This document shows, in pieces, positions 36,578 to 45,146 of a stretch of 64,000 nucleotides of DNA (the stretch's first letter is position 1; each line of letters starts with the position of its first letter). Both the position numbers and the translations under genes were made by a program. The notes beneath the pieces are model-generated. The model searched no databases, was not told the DNA's origin, and was given only the letters and a program-made list of their open reading frames with translations. This DNA comes from Lachnoclostridium phytofermentans ISDg (GTDB lineage: Bacteria; Bacillota; Clostridia; Lachnospirales; Lachnospiraceae): contig NC_010001.1 of assembly GCF_000018685.1 (NCBI RefSeq), positions 760,001-824,000 of the forward strand. The letters are read 5' to 3'.

Positions 36578-37663
36578 CTATTTTCTCGATATTACTAAAC
36601 GAGTTTTACTAATTTTTTCATAAAAGAATCTGCTTTTCTTTAAAACACAGAGGAATATATGGATTGCAATTAATATATTCAAAACGAATTGAATCATAAA
36701 TATAATAACTCCACCATATCCGATATCTGTGCCGTTGTATTGCCCATATATAATATACAGATATTTGTTACTACCAAATATTATAAAATATAGAATACCA
36801 TATCTTACTAGCACTTCTTTAAACCTTAATTTATCTTGTTGCCCTTTTACGCTAACTGATGTCAGCCATTTTCCAATAGTTCTACCGTTAGTAAAGTAAA
36901 CAATTAATATAAAGTATACAAAATAGATAACTGCATCTAATAAAATATTGTCATTTCCATTTGGTATCAATCCAACAATAAAAATATCAATTAAAAAAGC
37001 TAACAGCCGTCTGAAATAGCCAACTCTTAGTTCTTCAGGATTTACTTTATCTAACTCATTCATATTAGGAAGAAAGAAAGTAAACGCTGGGGCGATGATA
37101 TATCCTAAATAACCACCAAATGTATTTAAGAACAAGTCATCTACATCAAAAATTCTATAAGGCGCATTATATATTCCATATAATGCTGTGAGCTGTGTTA
37201 TCTCAAAAAATAATGAAACTAAAAAAGTAATAACCAGAGTTTGTTTTATATTCTTCTTAAAGTAGTATCTTAAGTAAATTCCAAGAGGCGTAAGTAAAAT
37301 TGCATTAAATGCCACTTGCAAAAAAGCTCTTTCTGTTAAAAGATATTTATAAGTGGAAGGTGCTTTAATATTTACACCGGTTTCCTTTATAATATTAGAA
37401 ACAAATTTAAATGGTATTAAGTTAAAATACTTAGTATCCGGAGACTGCAAACTTTTAACATCTCTTACATGAGGTAAAGGTAAAATAACCAGGTAATAAG
37501 CTACTAATAGATACAATAGAAATGAATATAAAATAAATGTGCGAAACTTGTTAATATATCCATGCTTTTTATATTGAAAAATTGCAAAAGGAAATGTGAA
37601 TAAAAAGGCAAGGAATGGAAATGTAAGTATTGCAATTTTTATGGGGAATAAGTATTCTTGCAT
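36578..37663 (-). CDS. VanZ-domain membrane protein fused to an RDD domain
   Basis: The 361-residue protein has an N-terminal VanZ-like region (about residues 1-190) with NLIPFKFVSNII, TPLGIYLRYYF, FFEITQL and FDVDDLFLNTFGGYLGY, which are typical VanZ motifs, followed by an RDD-like membrane domain (from RRLLAFLIDIFIVGLIP through NGRTIGKWLTSVSV). Both domains are membrane-embedded. VanZ proteins are linked to teicoplanin or lipoglycopeptide resistance and RDD proteins to transport; the fusion occurs in Firmicutes but its role is unknown. Monocistronic. The ribosome binding site is a modest GGAGG 5 bp before ATG. Confidence 0.85.
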   Translation of the reverse strand: MQEYLFPIKIAILTFPFLAFLFTFPFAIFQYKKHGYINKFRTFILYSFLLYLLVAYYLVILPLPHVRDVKSLQSPDTKYFNLIPFKFVSNIIKETGVNIKAPSTYKYLLTERAFLQVAFNAILLTPLGIYLRYYFKKNIKQTLVITFLVSLFFEITQLTALYGIYNAPYRIFDVDDLFLNTFGGYLGYIIAPAFTFFLPNMNELDKVNPEELRVGYFRRLLAFLIDIFIVGLIPNGNDNILLDAVIYFVYFILIVYFTNGRTIGKWLTSVSVKGQQDKLRFKEVLVRYGILYFIIFGSNKYLYIIYGQYNGTDIGYGGVIIFMIQFVLNILIAIHIFLCVLKKSRFFYEKISKTRLVISRK

Positions 37664-37955
37664 AAAACCTCCAACTTAGATATTATCTTTTTACCGTATA
37701 AAGATAACATCTTAATCTTATTTCAATTTTAATAAATCCTACTGATTGAATCTTTAATAGCATATCCGTTCATCCAGATAATAATTTGCATATACAAAAA
37801 AATCTTATAAAATTAAGCTATCTTGTACCATAACATCAGTAGAGTATTCCAAGGCCATAGTTTACCATAATATATATTGCAAAATCAAGAATAGCAAGAT
37901 AAGATTGTACAAAAGAAGTACCTTACAACATGAGTACGACCCTCTTCAAAATTAG
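37664..37955. other. Intergenic region without recognised features
   Basis: AT-rich sequence between the VanZ-RDD gene and the truncated chemoreceptor. No convincing promoter, hairpin or gene seen. Confidence 0.5.
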
Positions 37956-38591
37956 CTTGCTAATTTAAGTGGTGAGTTTAATGAAAATCTAGCCAAAAGT
38001 ATTGAAAATGCAAAAGTTGTTGAGAACATTAATATAATGGCAGAAGTTATATCTGGAATAGCAAGACAAATTAATCTTCTATCTTTAAATGCCTCTATTG
38101 AAGCTGCGCGTGCTGGAGAACATGGAAAAAGTTTTTCAGTTGTAGCGAATGAAATTGGAAAGCTTGCGAATGCTACAACAGATGCAGTAGGAGGAATTCA
38201 GAATACTATAATAGATGTACAGAAAGCATTCAATAATTTAACTGACGAAGCTAAGAACTTACTTGATTTTATTCAAAATACCGTCACTCCAGATTATAAT
38301 AGTTTTGTTGGTATTGCAAAACAATATGGTAATGATGCGTTGGCAATTGAGAACAATTCCAGTAAAATTTCAGAAATGACGAATAGTGTTAGCTATATTA
38401 TGGGCGAGGTAAATGAAGCAATTCAAAGTATTGCGGAGTCTGTTCAAAATGTTTCTGAAAGTAGTATACAGATAAGAGGTTCTGTATTTGAAGTTTCCGA
38501 AGTAGTAAAAAATGTTACTGAAATGTCAAAGGAACAGCAGGATATCGCTAATAACTTGAACAAAGTAGTTGGTAAATATAAACTGAAGTAA
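37956..38591 (+). pseudogene. Truncated chemoreceptor (signalling domain fragment)
   Basis: The frame is open from 37956, before the first ATG at 38037, and already encodes chemoreceptor-like coiled coil (LSGEFNENLAKSIENAKVVE), so the gene has lost its 5' part. The tip QINLLSLNASIEAARAGEHG and return helix are intact to the stop. No ribosome binding site precedes 38037. Sensor, membrane and HAMP parts are absent. A pseudogene is likely. Confidence 0.65.
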
Positions 38592-38641
38592 AAAACTGTT
38601 ATAGATTATGGGTTTTTGTAAAACAACAGCCCTTAAGAATG

Positions 38642-38687
38642 AGCAAAGAAATTAGGCATGTGATTGTCTGTTTCTTTGCTTTTTTTG
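38642..38687 (+). terminator. Terminator after truncated chemoreceptor
   Basis: AGCAAAGAAA (38642-38651) pairs perfectly with TTTCTTTGCT (38671-38680), followed by T residues. The rest of the gap to 38941 holds nothing recognised. Confidence 0.85.
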
Positions 38688-38941
38688 TAATATTACGAAA
38701 TAAACCCAAATGGGAGATGAGAATTTTAAATTTTAGCAATATTCTTTCTATAATAACATTTTTTTATCAATACCATAAACAGGATTGATACATAATAGAA
38801 CATTAAGGGAAAAAGAGATTTATTATCAGGTAGCACTATAACTCAATCGCAGTAGAAGATCTTGTATCACTTTATATTCCTGACATTACGATGGTAGTGC
38901 TTAAATACTAAAGATTTATTTTTTGGAAGGAGAAAATTTAT

Positions 38942-40231
38942 ATGTTGTTTGAAAAGAAGATAAAGCAAAGCAATGATCAGATGAAAGGGGAAGAAAAACT
39001 AATCAACCCGTATTATAGGAGGATTGAAGAGAAAGAATCATGTATACTAGGAACCCTTGGCATCGTAAATAATTTACTTCAATTCATAACAAAGCTAGAT
39101 TATGTTAAAGAAATGATTCAGGATACCAAGGCCCAAGTAGAAATGACGGAAGCTGCAGCTACAAACAGCGAGCAAATAGCTACTGCTACGGAAGATATAT
39201 CAAATTATATGCAGGAATCTAGTGTAAATATTAAGCAAGCTATTGGTGAAACAAATGAGTGCCTGAACAAAGTAAATAAAACATTCGAAAAGATTGAAAG
39301 TGATATTAACGGAATTAGCACTGTAAAGGAAATTATGGCAAAGGTAACAGAAGAAACCGTTAAAATCAATGAATTGGTTAATATTATTAAATCCGTTGCT
39401 GATCAAACAAATTTATTGTCCTTGAATGCCTCTATAGAAGCTGCTAGGGCTGGTGAGCATGGAAAAGGCTTTAGTGTGGTTGCAAGTGAAATAAAGAAGC
39501 TTTCTGAAAGCACGAAGGAGAAAGTAGATATTATTAAAGATATTGTGAAAGATCTTAGCGATAAAACTTTAGAGGCTTCTGGTGAGATAGACCATGTTGT
39601 TAACGATTTTGGTAGCACTAAAATAGCAATTAATGAAGCAACTGGGGATATTAAAGAAATTTATGCAAGCATGAATCTTGTAGAGGATAGCTTCGCATCA
39701 ATTTTAGCAGATGTGGAGGAACAGACAGCAACGACCCAGGAAATGTCGTCAATTATCCAGATAATTTATGAAAAAACGGAGAAATTAAGAAATAATTCAG
39801 ATAGAACTGGTCAAGCATTTTTCGAGATATCTCAACAAATTGATGAGATTAGAATCCAGGCATTATGTTGTACAGAGAACGTTGATGCAAATACCATGAT
39901 TGAAATGAGCATAGCCGATCATCTGATGTGGAAGTGGAGAATCTATAATATGATTTTAGGTTATATTACGATTGATGCAGCAGATGCCGGAGATCATCAC
40001 GAGTGTAGGTTAGGAAAGTGGGTATCAACTCTGAATCAGAATGACGAACGAATAAGAAACTTACTTGTGAAAATGGAACTACCTCATTCAAATGTTCATA
40101 TCATAGCAAAAAAGGCAATACAGGAATACAATAGCGGTAATAAAGGAACTGCGGAGAATTTATTACATGAAATTGAGACAAATTCAAAGGCGGTAGTAGA
40201 TTATTTAATAGAACTAAAAAAGTATTTATAG
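38942..40231 (+). CDS. Soluble chemoreceptor with C-terminal CZB zinc-binding domain
   Basis: The 429-residue protein has no membrane segment. After a short N-terminal helix it has the chemoreceptor signalling coiled coil with tip QTNLLSLNASIEAARAGEHG (about residues 156-176), then a CZB domain (about 320-429). The CZB zinc ligands are present as His327 (DHLMWKW), Cys355 in CRLGKW, and His382 and His386 (PHSNVH). In other bacteria CZB receptors sense zinc or hypochlorous acid through the Cys-Zn pair. The start has a strong GGAAGGAG. It is flanked by its own terminator, so monocistronic. Confidence 0.92.
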   Translation: MLFEKKIKQSNDQMKGEEKLINPYYRRIEEKESCILGTLGIVNNLLQFITKLDYVKEMIQDTKAQVEMTEAAATNSEQIATATEDISNYMQESSVNIKQAIGETNECLNKVNKTFEKIESDINGISTVKEIMAKVTEETVKINELVNIIKSVADQTNLLSLNASIEAARAGEHGKGFSVVASEIKKLSESTKEKVDIIKDIVKDLSDKTLEASGEIDHVVNDFGSTKIAINEATGDIKEIYASMNLVEDSFASILADVEEQTATTQEMSSIIQIIYEKTEKLRNNSDRTGQAFFEISQQIDEIRIQALCCTENVDANTMIEMSIADHLMWKWRIYNMILGYITIDAADAGDHHECRLGKWVSTLNQNDERIRNLLVKMELPHSNVHIIAKKAIQEYNSGNKGTAENLLHEIETNSKAVVDYLIELKKYL

Positions 40232-40296
40232 TATCATTGCAGAAAGGCTCTCTTTTATACAGAATCTTATGTAAATGATACATAATAATATGGGAT

Positions 40297-40334
40297 AGCA
40301 GGAATCCGAAAAAAAAGATTCTTGCTTCTTTTTT
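40297..40334 (+). terminator. Terminator after CZB chemoreceptor
   Basis: AGCAGGAATC (40297-40306) pairs with GATTCTTGCT (40317-40326) with one G-T pair, followed by a T-rich run. No gene is seen between it and 40569. Confidence 0.8.
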
Positions 40335-40569
40335 ATTTCTTTTAGTTTTCTAATTAAATTGCTTATTTCTACAAAAACATACTCAAACACGAATTCACCT
40401 CATTCACGCAACATAAATTGACAAAAAACAAAATTGTTATAAAATATTACATAGATGGTTAAATTTAGTGAAAATATTAAACCTATGATAAGAAGAGCAA
40501 AGATATGGGGAACTGAATATACGTTAGACGAAGTTATCTTTACATGGTAAAGAATTGAGAGGTGATACG

Positions 40570-41004
40570 ATGGAACGTCAGGATGGATATTATGATGAAA
40601 AGGAGGACAGAAAAGAACGAATATCGAATGCTAGTTTATGGATAGTACTTACAATTATATCAACATTCCTTTTCTTTTTTACTGTAACTTTAAATATTAA
40701 GGAAGTCATACTAAAGTATAATGGTAATATAATTACCACCGGCTTTAAAGAGAAAACAGATAGGATAATGATACAGAAAGATGATGGCTCCTATCATGTA
40801 TTAAATATCGGCGGAATATTTCCAAGTCATAGAGAGAATGAAATTGATTTATACTACTATGGAGATGATGTTACAACAGCATTACCTTTGACCATGATAG
40901 GATTTTGGATTTTTGTTGAATTCTTTTTTGCAGGATTTACAGTTTTGTGTTTTCATTTAGCAAGGAAAAATCTAAAAACTAGAAAAAATTTAATCTCGAG
41001 GTAG
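40570..41004 (+). CDS. Small membrane protein, DUF3592-like layout
   Basis: The 144-residue product has a charged N-terminus (MERQDGYYDEKEDRKER), a membrane segment (about residues 22-43), an extracellular segment of about 60 residues with YNGNIITTGFK and DLYYYGDD, and a second membrane segment (about 103-125). This two-helix hairpin with a small beta-rich loop resembles DUF3592-type proteins, but the assignment is tentative. GAGAGGTG precedes ATG 40570. Only 2 bp separate it from the next gene, so the two form an operon. Confidence 0.65.
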   Translation: MERQDGYYDEKEDRKERISNASLWIVLTIISTFLFFFTVTLNIKEVILKYNGNIITTGFKEKTDRIMIQKDDGSYHVLNIGGIFPSHRENEIDLYYYGDDVTTALPLTMIGFWIFVEFFFAGFTVLCFHLARKNLKTRKNLISR

Positions 41005-41006
41005 AC

Positions 41007-41984
41007 ATGAAGAAAAAAATAAAGAATTCAAAAAAGAGAAAAAATAAAATAAAAAATACAAAAAATGTAATAAAAAACAAAATACAAAAAATGGAAGATA
41101 AATTAATAGATAATAATAGCTATACTGATTTGGAAGATAGAAAAGTAAGTAAATTAAAGAGGCTAATCGTGATAGACTGGGAGAAATTAAGCTATTTTGT
41201 TGGAACCAGTACAGCAATTCTAGGAGTTATATTTTTAATTATAAATAAAATACATATATTACTGTATCAGCATAATTGTGAAAAAGTTTATAAAATACCT
41301 GGGAAGTATTTCTATAATAATGATGGTAATAATAAATCAGATATAATTATTTTATTTTTTTGTTTAATAATTTTTTTTAGCCCATTATTAATTAAGAAAT
41401 ATTTATTAAAAAGAGGTGGATTTAATAAAAGATTTAATAACATAATTATTGCAGGTCTAATAATATTCACAGGATATGTTTTGGGTCTAATTAATACTTT
41501 GAATTTGGTTACAGTTTTTGAGCTAATTGATAATAAATTTCAAATTCCTGAGTATGTTACAACTTGGATAAATAATAATTCATATTTTATAGTAATTGCA
41601 ATGATTATAATTACTTTACTATCTATTTTAATTATTAGTAATAATCAAGAGGTAAATAGTATAAAACATATCAAAATTAGAAAGTTAATAAATGGAGTAG
41701 GACTAATTTCATATATTATCACTGTGACTTTATTTATTAGTGCAGCTACTATTAATTTAACAACAAAAGAAGATAAAAAATATTATGAGACTATCATTAT
41801 AGAAGGTAAAAACATGGTAGTATTATCAACAATAAATGATGTTTTTTTAGTAGTTGAGTATGCCCAGAATAATGGTGAAACGATGTTTTTTACCTATAAT
41901 TATATGCTTATAGATAATAATAATATTATAATTACGAATAAAGTATTTGATCCACCCCCTATGATTATCACTACTATTCCATAA
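41007..41984 (+). CDS. AT-rich polytopic membrane protein of unknown function
   Basis: This 325-residue protein starts with an extremely Lys/Asn-rich tail (about 35 residues) and has about five membrane segments (near 70-88, 110-128, 145-165, 190-208 and 228-248), then a soluble C-terminal part of about 70 residues. The coding DNA is visibly more AT-rich than neighbours, with many AAT and ATA codons, which suggests recent acquisition. It follows the 40570 gene after 2 bp and probably acts with it. I recognise no family. Confidence 0.6.
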   Translation: MKKKIKNSKKRKNKIKNTKNVIKNKIQKMEDKLIDNNSYTDLEDRKVSKLKRLIVIDWEKLSYFVGTSTAILGVIFLIINKIHILLYQHNCEKVYKIPGKYFYNNDGNNKSDIIILFFCLIIFFSPLLIKKYLLKRGGFNKRFNNIIIAGLIIFTGYVLGLINTLNLVTVFELIDNKFQIPEYVTTWINNNSYFIVIAMIIITLLSILIISNNQEVNSIKHIKIRKLINGVGLISYIITVTLFISAATINLTTKEDKKYYETIIIEGKNMVVLSTINDVFLVVEYAQNNGETMFFTYNYMLIDNNNIIITNKVFDPPPMIITTIP

Positions 41985-42254
41985 AATTATAGTTCCTAAA
42001 TTGATTTATGTAATTGTCAGATTGATCGATTAGGTAATGAGGTAGATGATTTCACAAACGAAAAAGCAGAATTTAGTGCGACATTACAGACAGTAAGTGC
42101 ATTTTGTAATTATAATCTGATTCACAGGAAATTAATTATAACGGAATGCTGAAAAATTAGTACTTTTAGAAGAGTCATAGAATAAGTATTACTAGATCTA
42201 ATCATGAGCTAAAAAAAGAATAAGATGCAATTTTTATTTACAAATCCACAAAAA

Positions 42255-42292
42255 AGAAAGCAGATATCTCTAAGATGATACTGTTTTCTTTT
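42255..42292. terminator. Bidirectional hairpin (GGCAGA family, copy 6)
   Basis: GAAAGCAG and CTGTTTTC form the stem with a T run after it; on the minus strand the run AAAAAAG becomes a T run too, so it can end the YesM-like transcript. Other parts of 41985-42350 hold no gene. Confidence 0.6.
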
Positions 42293-42350
42293 CTTGGATA
42301 ATCTTCATACAAAGGCATTATTGAGTGTACACATACTAGCAAAAGTTTGC

Positions 42351-44156
42351 CTAGAAATAAGAAACTTTTACAACCCACTCATCCTTAGTTTTCATTACTG
42401 GTATCCGAAACGAAATAATTGTTCCATAATTTTTCTTACTTCGGATCTTTAACGCACTATCCATACCAAAGTTTAGGATCAGCCTTCGATTGGTATTGGC
42501 TAGTCCGATATGTTTAGTCGTAATATCAGATGGTTTCAATAACTCATTTAACTGTTGCAATTCTTCGGTATCCATGCCTATTCCATTATCAATAATATAA
42601 AAATTAAGGTAATTATCTCTTTCATAAATTTTGAGTTTAATATATCCTTGCCTGGAACCATTGAGTGGACGTATCCCATGATATAGACTGTTTTCGATTA
42701 ATGGTTGTAATAGAATTCGAAATAAATAATAATCTGAAATCTCTTCTTCGTAATCGTAGTATACGATGAACATATTACAGTATCTTCGGTAATTGATATC
42801 AACATAAGCTCTTAAATGCTCAAGTTCCTCCCTTAACGTTACAATGGATTGCGGATCACCTAGCGCATATTTTAAAATTGTTGAAAGCTCTTGAATGATT
42901 GTATTTATGCTTGTTGGTACTTTGGTTTGTTGATAAGCTTCTAAATCTAGCAATTGTAAAGTATTAAACAGGAAATGCGGGTTGATTTGCAGTTGTAATG
43001 CAATCAATTCTGCTGTTTGCTTTTTATATTGTTTTTCCGCTATTTGTGTTTTTAAATAATCGTTTTTAATAAATGTATGAATAACCTCATTAAAGATTAA
43101 GTCATACTCATCAGTTAAGCGATAGCGCTTGTCATTCTCTATGTGAAAAATCCCCTTCTCAGCATTACTTAAGACAGTTATCAGATGATTAAACTGTTGT
43201 ATATTTTTATATGTAATAAGTGTTGCGATAAATAATGCTAATACGATACAACAGATAGCTAATAGTAGCATAGTAGTTTTAAAATAATTGCCTAAGATAT
43301 TGTAATCTTTTGTAGCAATTATGGATAATGTATTTAAGCCATACTGATGCGATGATTTTAGGGTGATGTAATACTCTTTATTATTTAGAGTAAAACGGGT
43401 TGGGGTTAACTGTTCTAAAGCATCTAGACTTAGTTTTCCCTCATTTAGATAATCTACAAGGTCAAAATTAAGTCCTTTCGTCTCATTCGATAAAATCAAT
43501 TCATTTTTGTCATTTAATAAGATAATATGTTCCTTCTCTAAAAAGCTTGACTGCAGGAAGAAATTTGCCAAACGATTTATATCTAGATTAACAGCAAATA
43601 CACCGTGTGCTAAAGAAAGCCGCATGTAAACAGTAATAACTTCTTTTTCACGACCATACTCATAAAAGGTTCTTCTACAGGTCCAAATTTTACGAGTACC
43701 ATCATAATCTAGGTACCTTGTATACCAATCCTGATCAGAACATTCTGCAATATTTTGAATCCCTATACCAGAGCGTAAATATCGACTATAAAAATCAAGA
43801 CTTACGTAGATAGAATCAATAAACAAATTTGAATTCAAAGAGGAATTTAAGATTGCTTGTAAATTATTAAATAGAACAATTTCTGAATAAGTCATTTCAT
43901 TTTTTGATAAGATTTTTTTTAAGCTTAGAGTGATTCTTGGAGCACTAGTAAATAAATTGCTTTGATAGGTCGCGTTACCAAGCGCTGTCTCTAAAATACT
44001 ATTATATGCGGTTAAGGAAGATACAGTATTCGCTTGCCCTTGGCGCTTTAAATCCTTAATTGTTACAAAGGAATAAAAAAGTAAGGTAAAAATGATAGGG
44101 ATCAAAAGTATGGAAAAGTATGTAAAAAAACGATGTATAAATAATTTACGCTTCAT
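42351..44156 (-). CDS. YesM-like sensor histidine kinase
   Basis: The 601-residue kinase has an N-terminal membrane segment (FFTYFSILLIPIIFTLLFYS), a large extracytoplasmic sensor region of about 250 residues, a second membrane segment (TMLLLAICCIVLALFIATL), a HAMP-like linker, the His_kinase motif LQLQINPHFLFNTLQ with phosphorylatable His, and an ATPase domain (LLQPLIENSLYHGI, IIDNGIGMD). The start at 44156 has AAGGGGA upstream and lies inside the end of the response-regulator gene (11-bp overlap). The pair typically senses extracellular carbohydrate and activates the adjacent ABC importer. Confidence 0.93.
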   Translation of the reverse strand: MKRKLFIHRFFTYFSILLIPIIFTLLFYSFVTIKDLKRQGQANTVSSLTAYNSILETALGNATYQSNLFTSAPRITLSLKKILSKNEMTYSEIVLFNNLQAILNSSLNSNLFIDSIYVSLDFYSRYLRSGIGIQNIAECSDQDWYTRYLDYDGTRKIWTCRRTFYEYGREKEVITVYMRLSLAHGVFAVNLDINRLANFFLQSSFLEKEHIILLNDKNELILSNETKGLNFDLVDYLNEGKLSLDALEQLTPTRFTLNNKEYYITLKSSHQYGLNTLSIIATKDYNILGNYFKTTMLLLAICCIVLALFIATLITYKNIQQFNHLITVLSNAEKGIFHIENDKRYRLTDEYDLIFNEVIHTFIKNDYLKTQIAEKQYKKQTAELIALQLQINPHFLFNTLQLLDLEAYQQTKVPTSINTIIQELSTILKYALGDPQSIVTLREELEHLRAYVDINYRRYCNMFIVYYDYEEEISDYYLFRILLQPLIENSLYHGIRPLNGSRQGYIKLKIYERDNYLNFYIIDNGIGMDTEELQQLNELLKPSDITTKHIGLANTNRRLILNFGMDSALKIRSKKNYGTIISFRIPVMKTKDEWVVKVSYF

Positions 44157-44922
44157 TAATATTCCCCTTAGAACTAAGGTCAAAATCATTCACTAGCTCA
44201 CTTTCCCTAAACTCTTTTGGAGTAACTCCGTAGTATTGTTTAAATGCCCTTGAAAAATTTTTGGGATTATCGTAGCCCACTAAAAATGCGATTTCATATT
44301 GCTTATATTCAATTCCTCGCAGCAGTTTAGCAGCTTTCTTCATTCTACAATTCAATAGATGAGTAGAGAAGTTTACTCCGGATTTCTCCTTTATTAATCT
44401 AGAGAGATAGCTTGGGCTCATGTTAACATGAATGGCAGCTGACTCTAAGGTTGCATCTTTTACATTTTCTTTTATGTAATTCATAGTGGTAGTAACTATT
44501 TGTTGATAATAGGACGGTTGAACCTCTGCTTCTTTAATGCATAATTTTGAATCTAGCTGCTCTTTAATTCTTTGAAAGCAAGTTAATAATTCGTCATAAC
44601 GTATTGGTTTTAATAAATAGTCACTAACAGAGTGTAACAGTGCTTCTTTCATGTAGTTAAAGTCACTAAAACCACTCATAAATACTACTTTTATGTCTGG
44701 ATTGAAAAGGTTAATTTCCTTCGCAATTTCGAGGCCTGACATCAGAGGCATACGAATATCGGTTAAGATAACATCGACATGATTTTTATGTACATATTCA
44801 AGTGCCTGCTTACCACTTGTAAAGGTTGCAGCAACTTGTAAACCTACCATATCCCACGGGAAAATATGAGCAGTTCCCTGGCAAATATTTTCCTCATCGT
44901 CAATAATAATTAATTGATACAT
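44146..44922 (-). CDS. YesN-like response regulator, receiver plus AraC helix-turn-helix
   Basis: This 258-residue regulator has a receiver domain with Asp8/Asp9 and phosphoacceptor Asp55 (VILTDIRMP) and Lys in YLLKPIRYDE, then an AraC-type DNA-binding domain (ESAAIHVNMSPSYLSRLIKE, then AFLVGYDNPKNFSRAFK). It is cotranscribed with the YesM-like kinase and divergent from the ABC importer gene at 45147. Repeated GATACC words in the shared intergenic region are candidate binding sites. Confidence 0.94.
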   Translation of the reverse strand: MYQLIIIDDEENICQGTAHIFPWDMVGLQVAATFTSGKQALEYVHKNHVDVILTDIRMPLMSGLEIAKEINLFNPDIKVVFMSGFSDFNYMKEALLHSVSDYLLKPIRYDELLTCFQRIKEQLDSKLCIKEAEVQPSYYQQIVTTTMNYIKENVKDATLESAAIHVNMSPSYLSRLIKEKSGVNFSTHLLNCRMKKAAKLLRGIEYKQYEIAFLVGYDNPKNFSRAFKQYYGVTPKEFRESELVNDFDLSSKGNINEA

Positions 44923-45010
44923 GTGAATCGCACCTTTCTTGTACGTTTATCAATTAATTATAACATGATATCTTTGTATTGCCACTGCCAAGGAATGGTA
45001 AAGAAATGAA

Positions 45011-45087
45011 TGATACCAAATGACAAGAAATGATACCTTTCTTAAAATTTAAGTATACGAAAGAGACTTTATCAAAACGCGGATACC
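45011..45087. promoter_or_regulatory. Direct repeats, candidate response-regulator sites
   Basis: TGATACC occurs at 45011-45017 and 45031-45037 (20 bp apart, two helical turns) and GGATACC at 45081-45087, all upstream of the importer promoter. Same-face direct repeats are typical of AraC-type regulators. Confidence 0.45.
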
Positions 45088-45088
45088 T

Positions 45089-45116
45089 TTGAAAGGCTGG
45101 CTTCATCCGTTATAAT
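45089..45116 (+). promoter_or_regulatory. SigmaA promoter of second ABC importer
   Basis: TTGAAA (45089-45094), 16-bp spacer, TATAAT (45111-45116). The third GATACC word overlaps the -35 region, as class II activation would need. Confidence 0.7.
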
Positions 45117-45146
45117 AAACATATAAAAATAATGGGGGACAACAAT

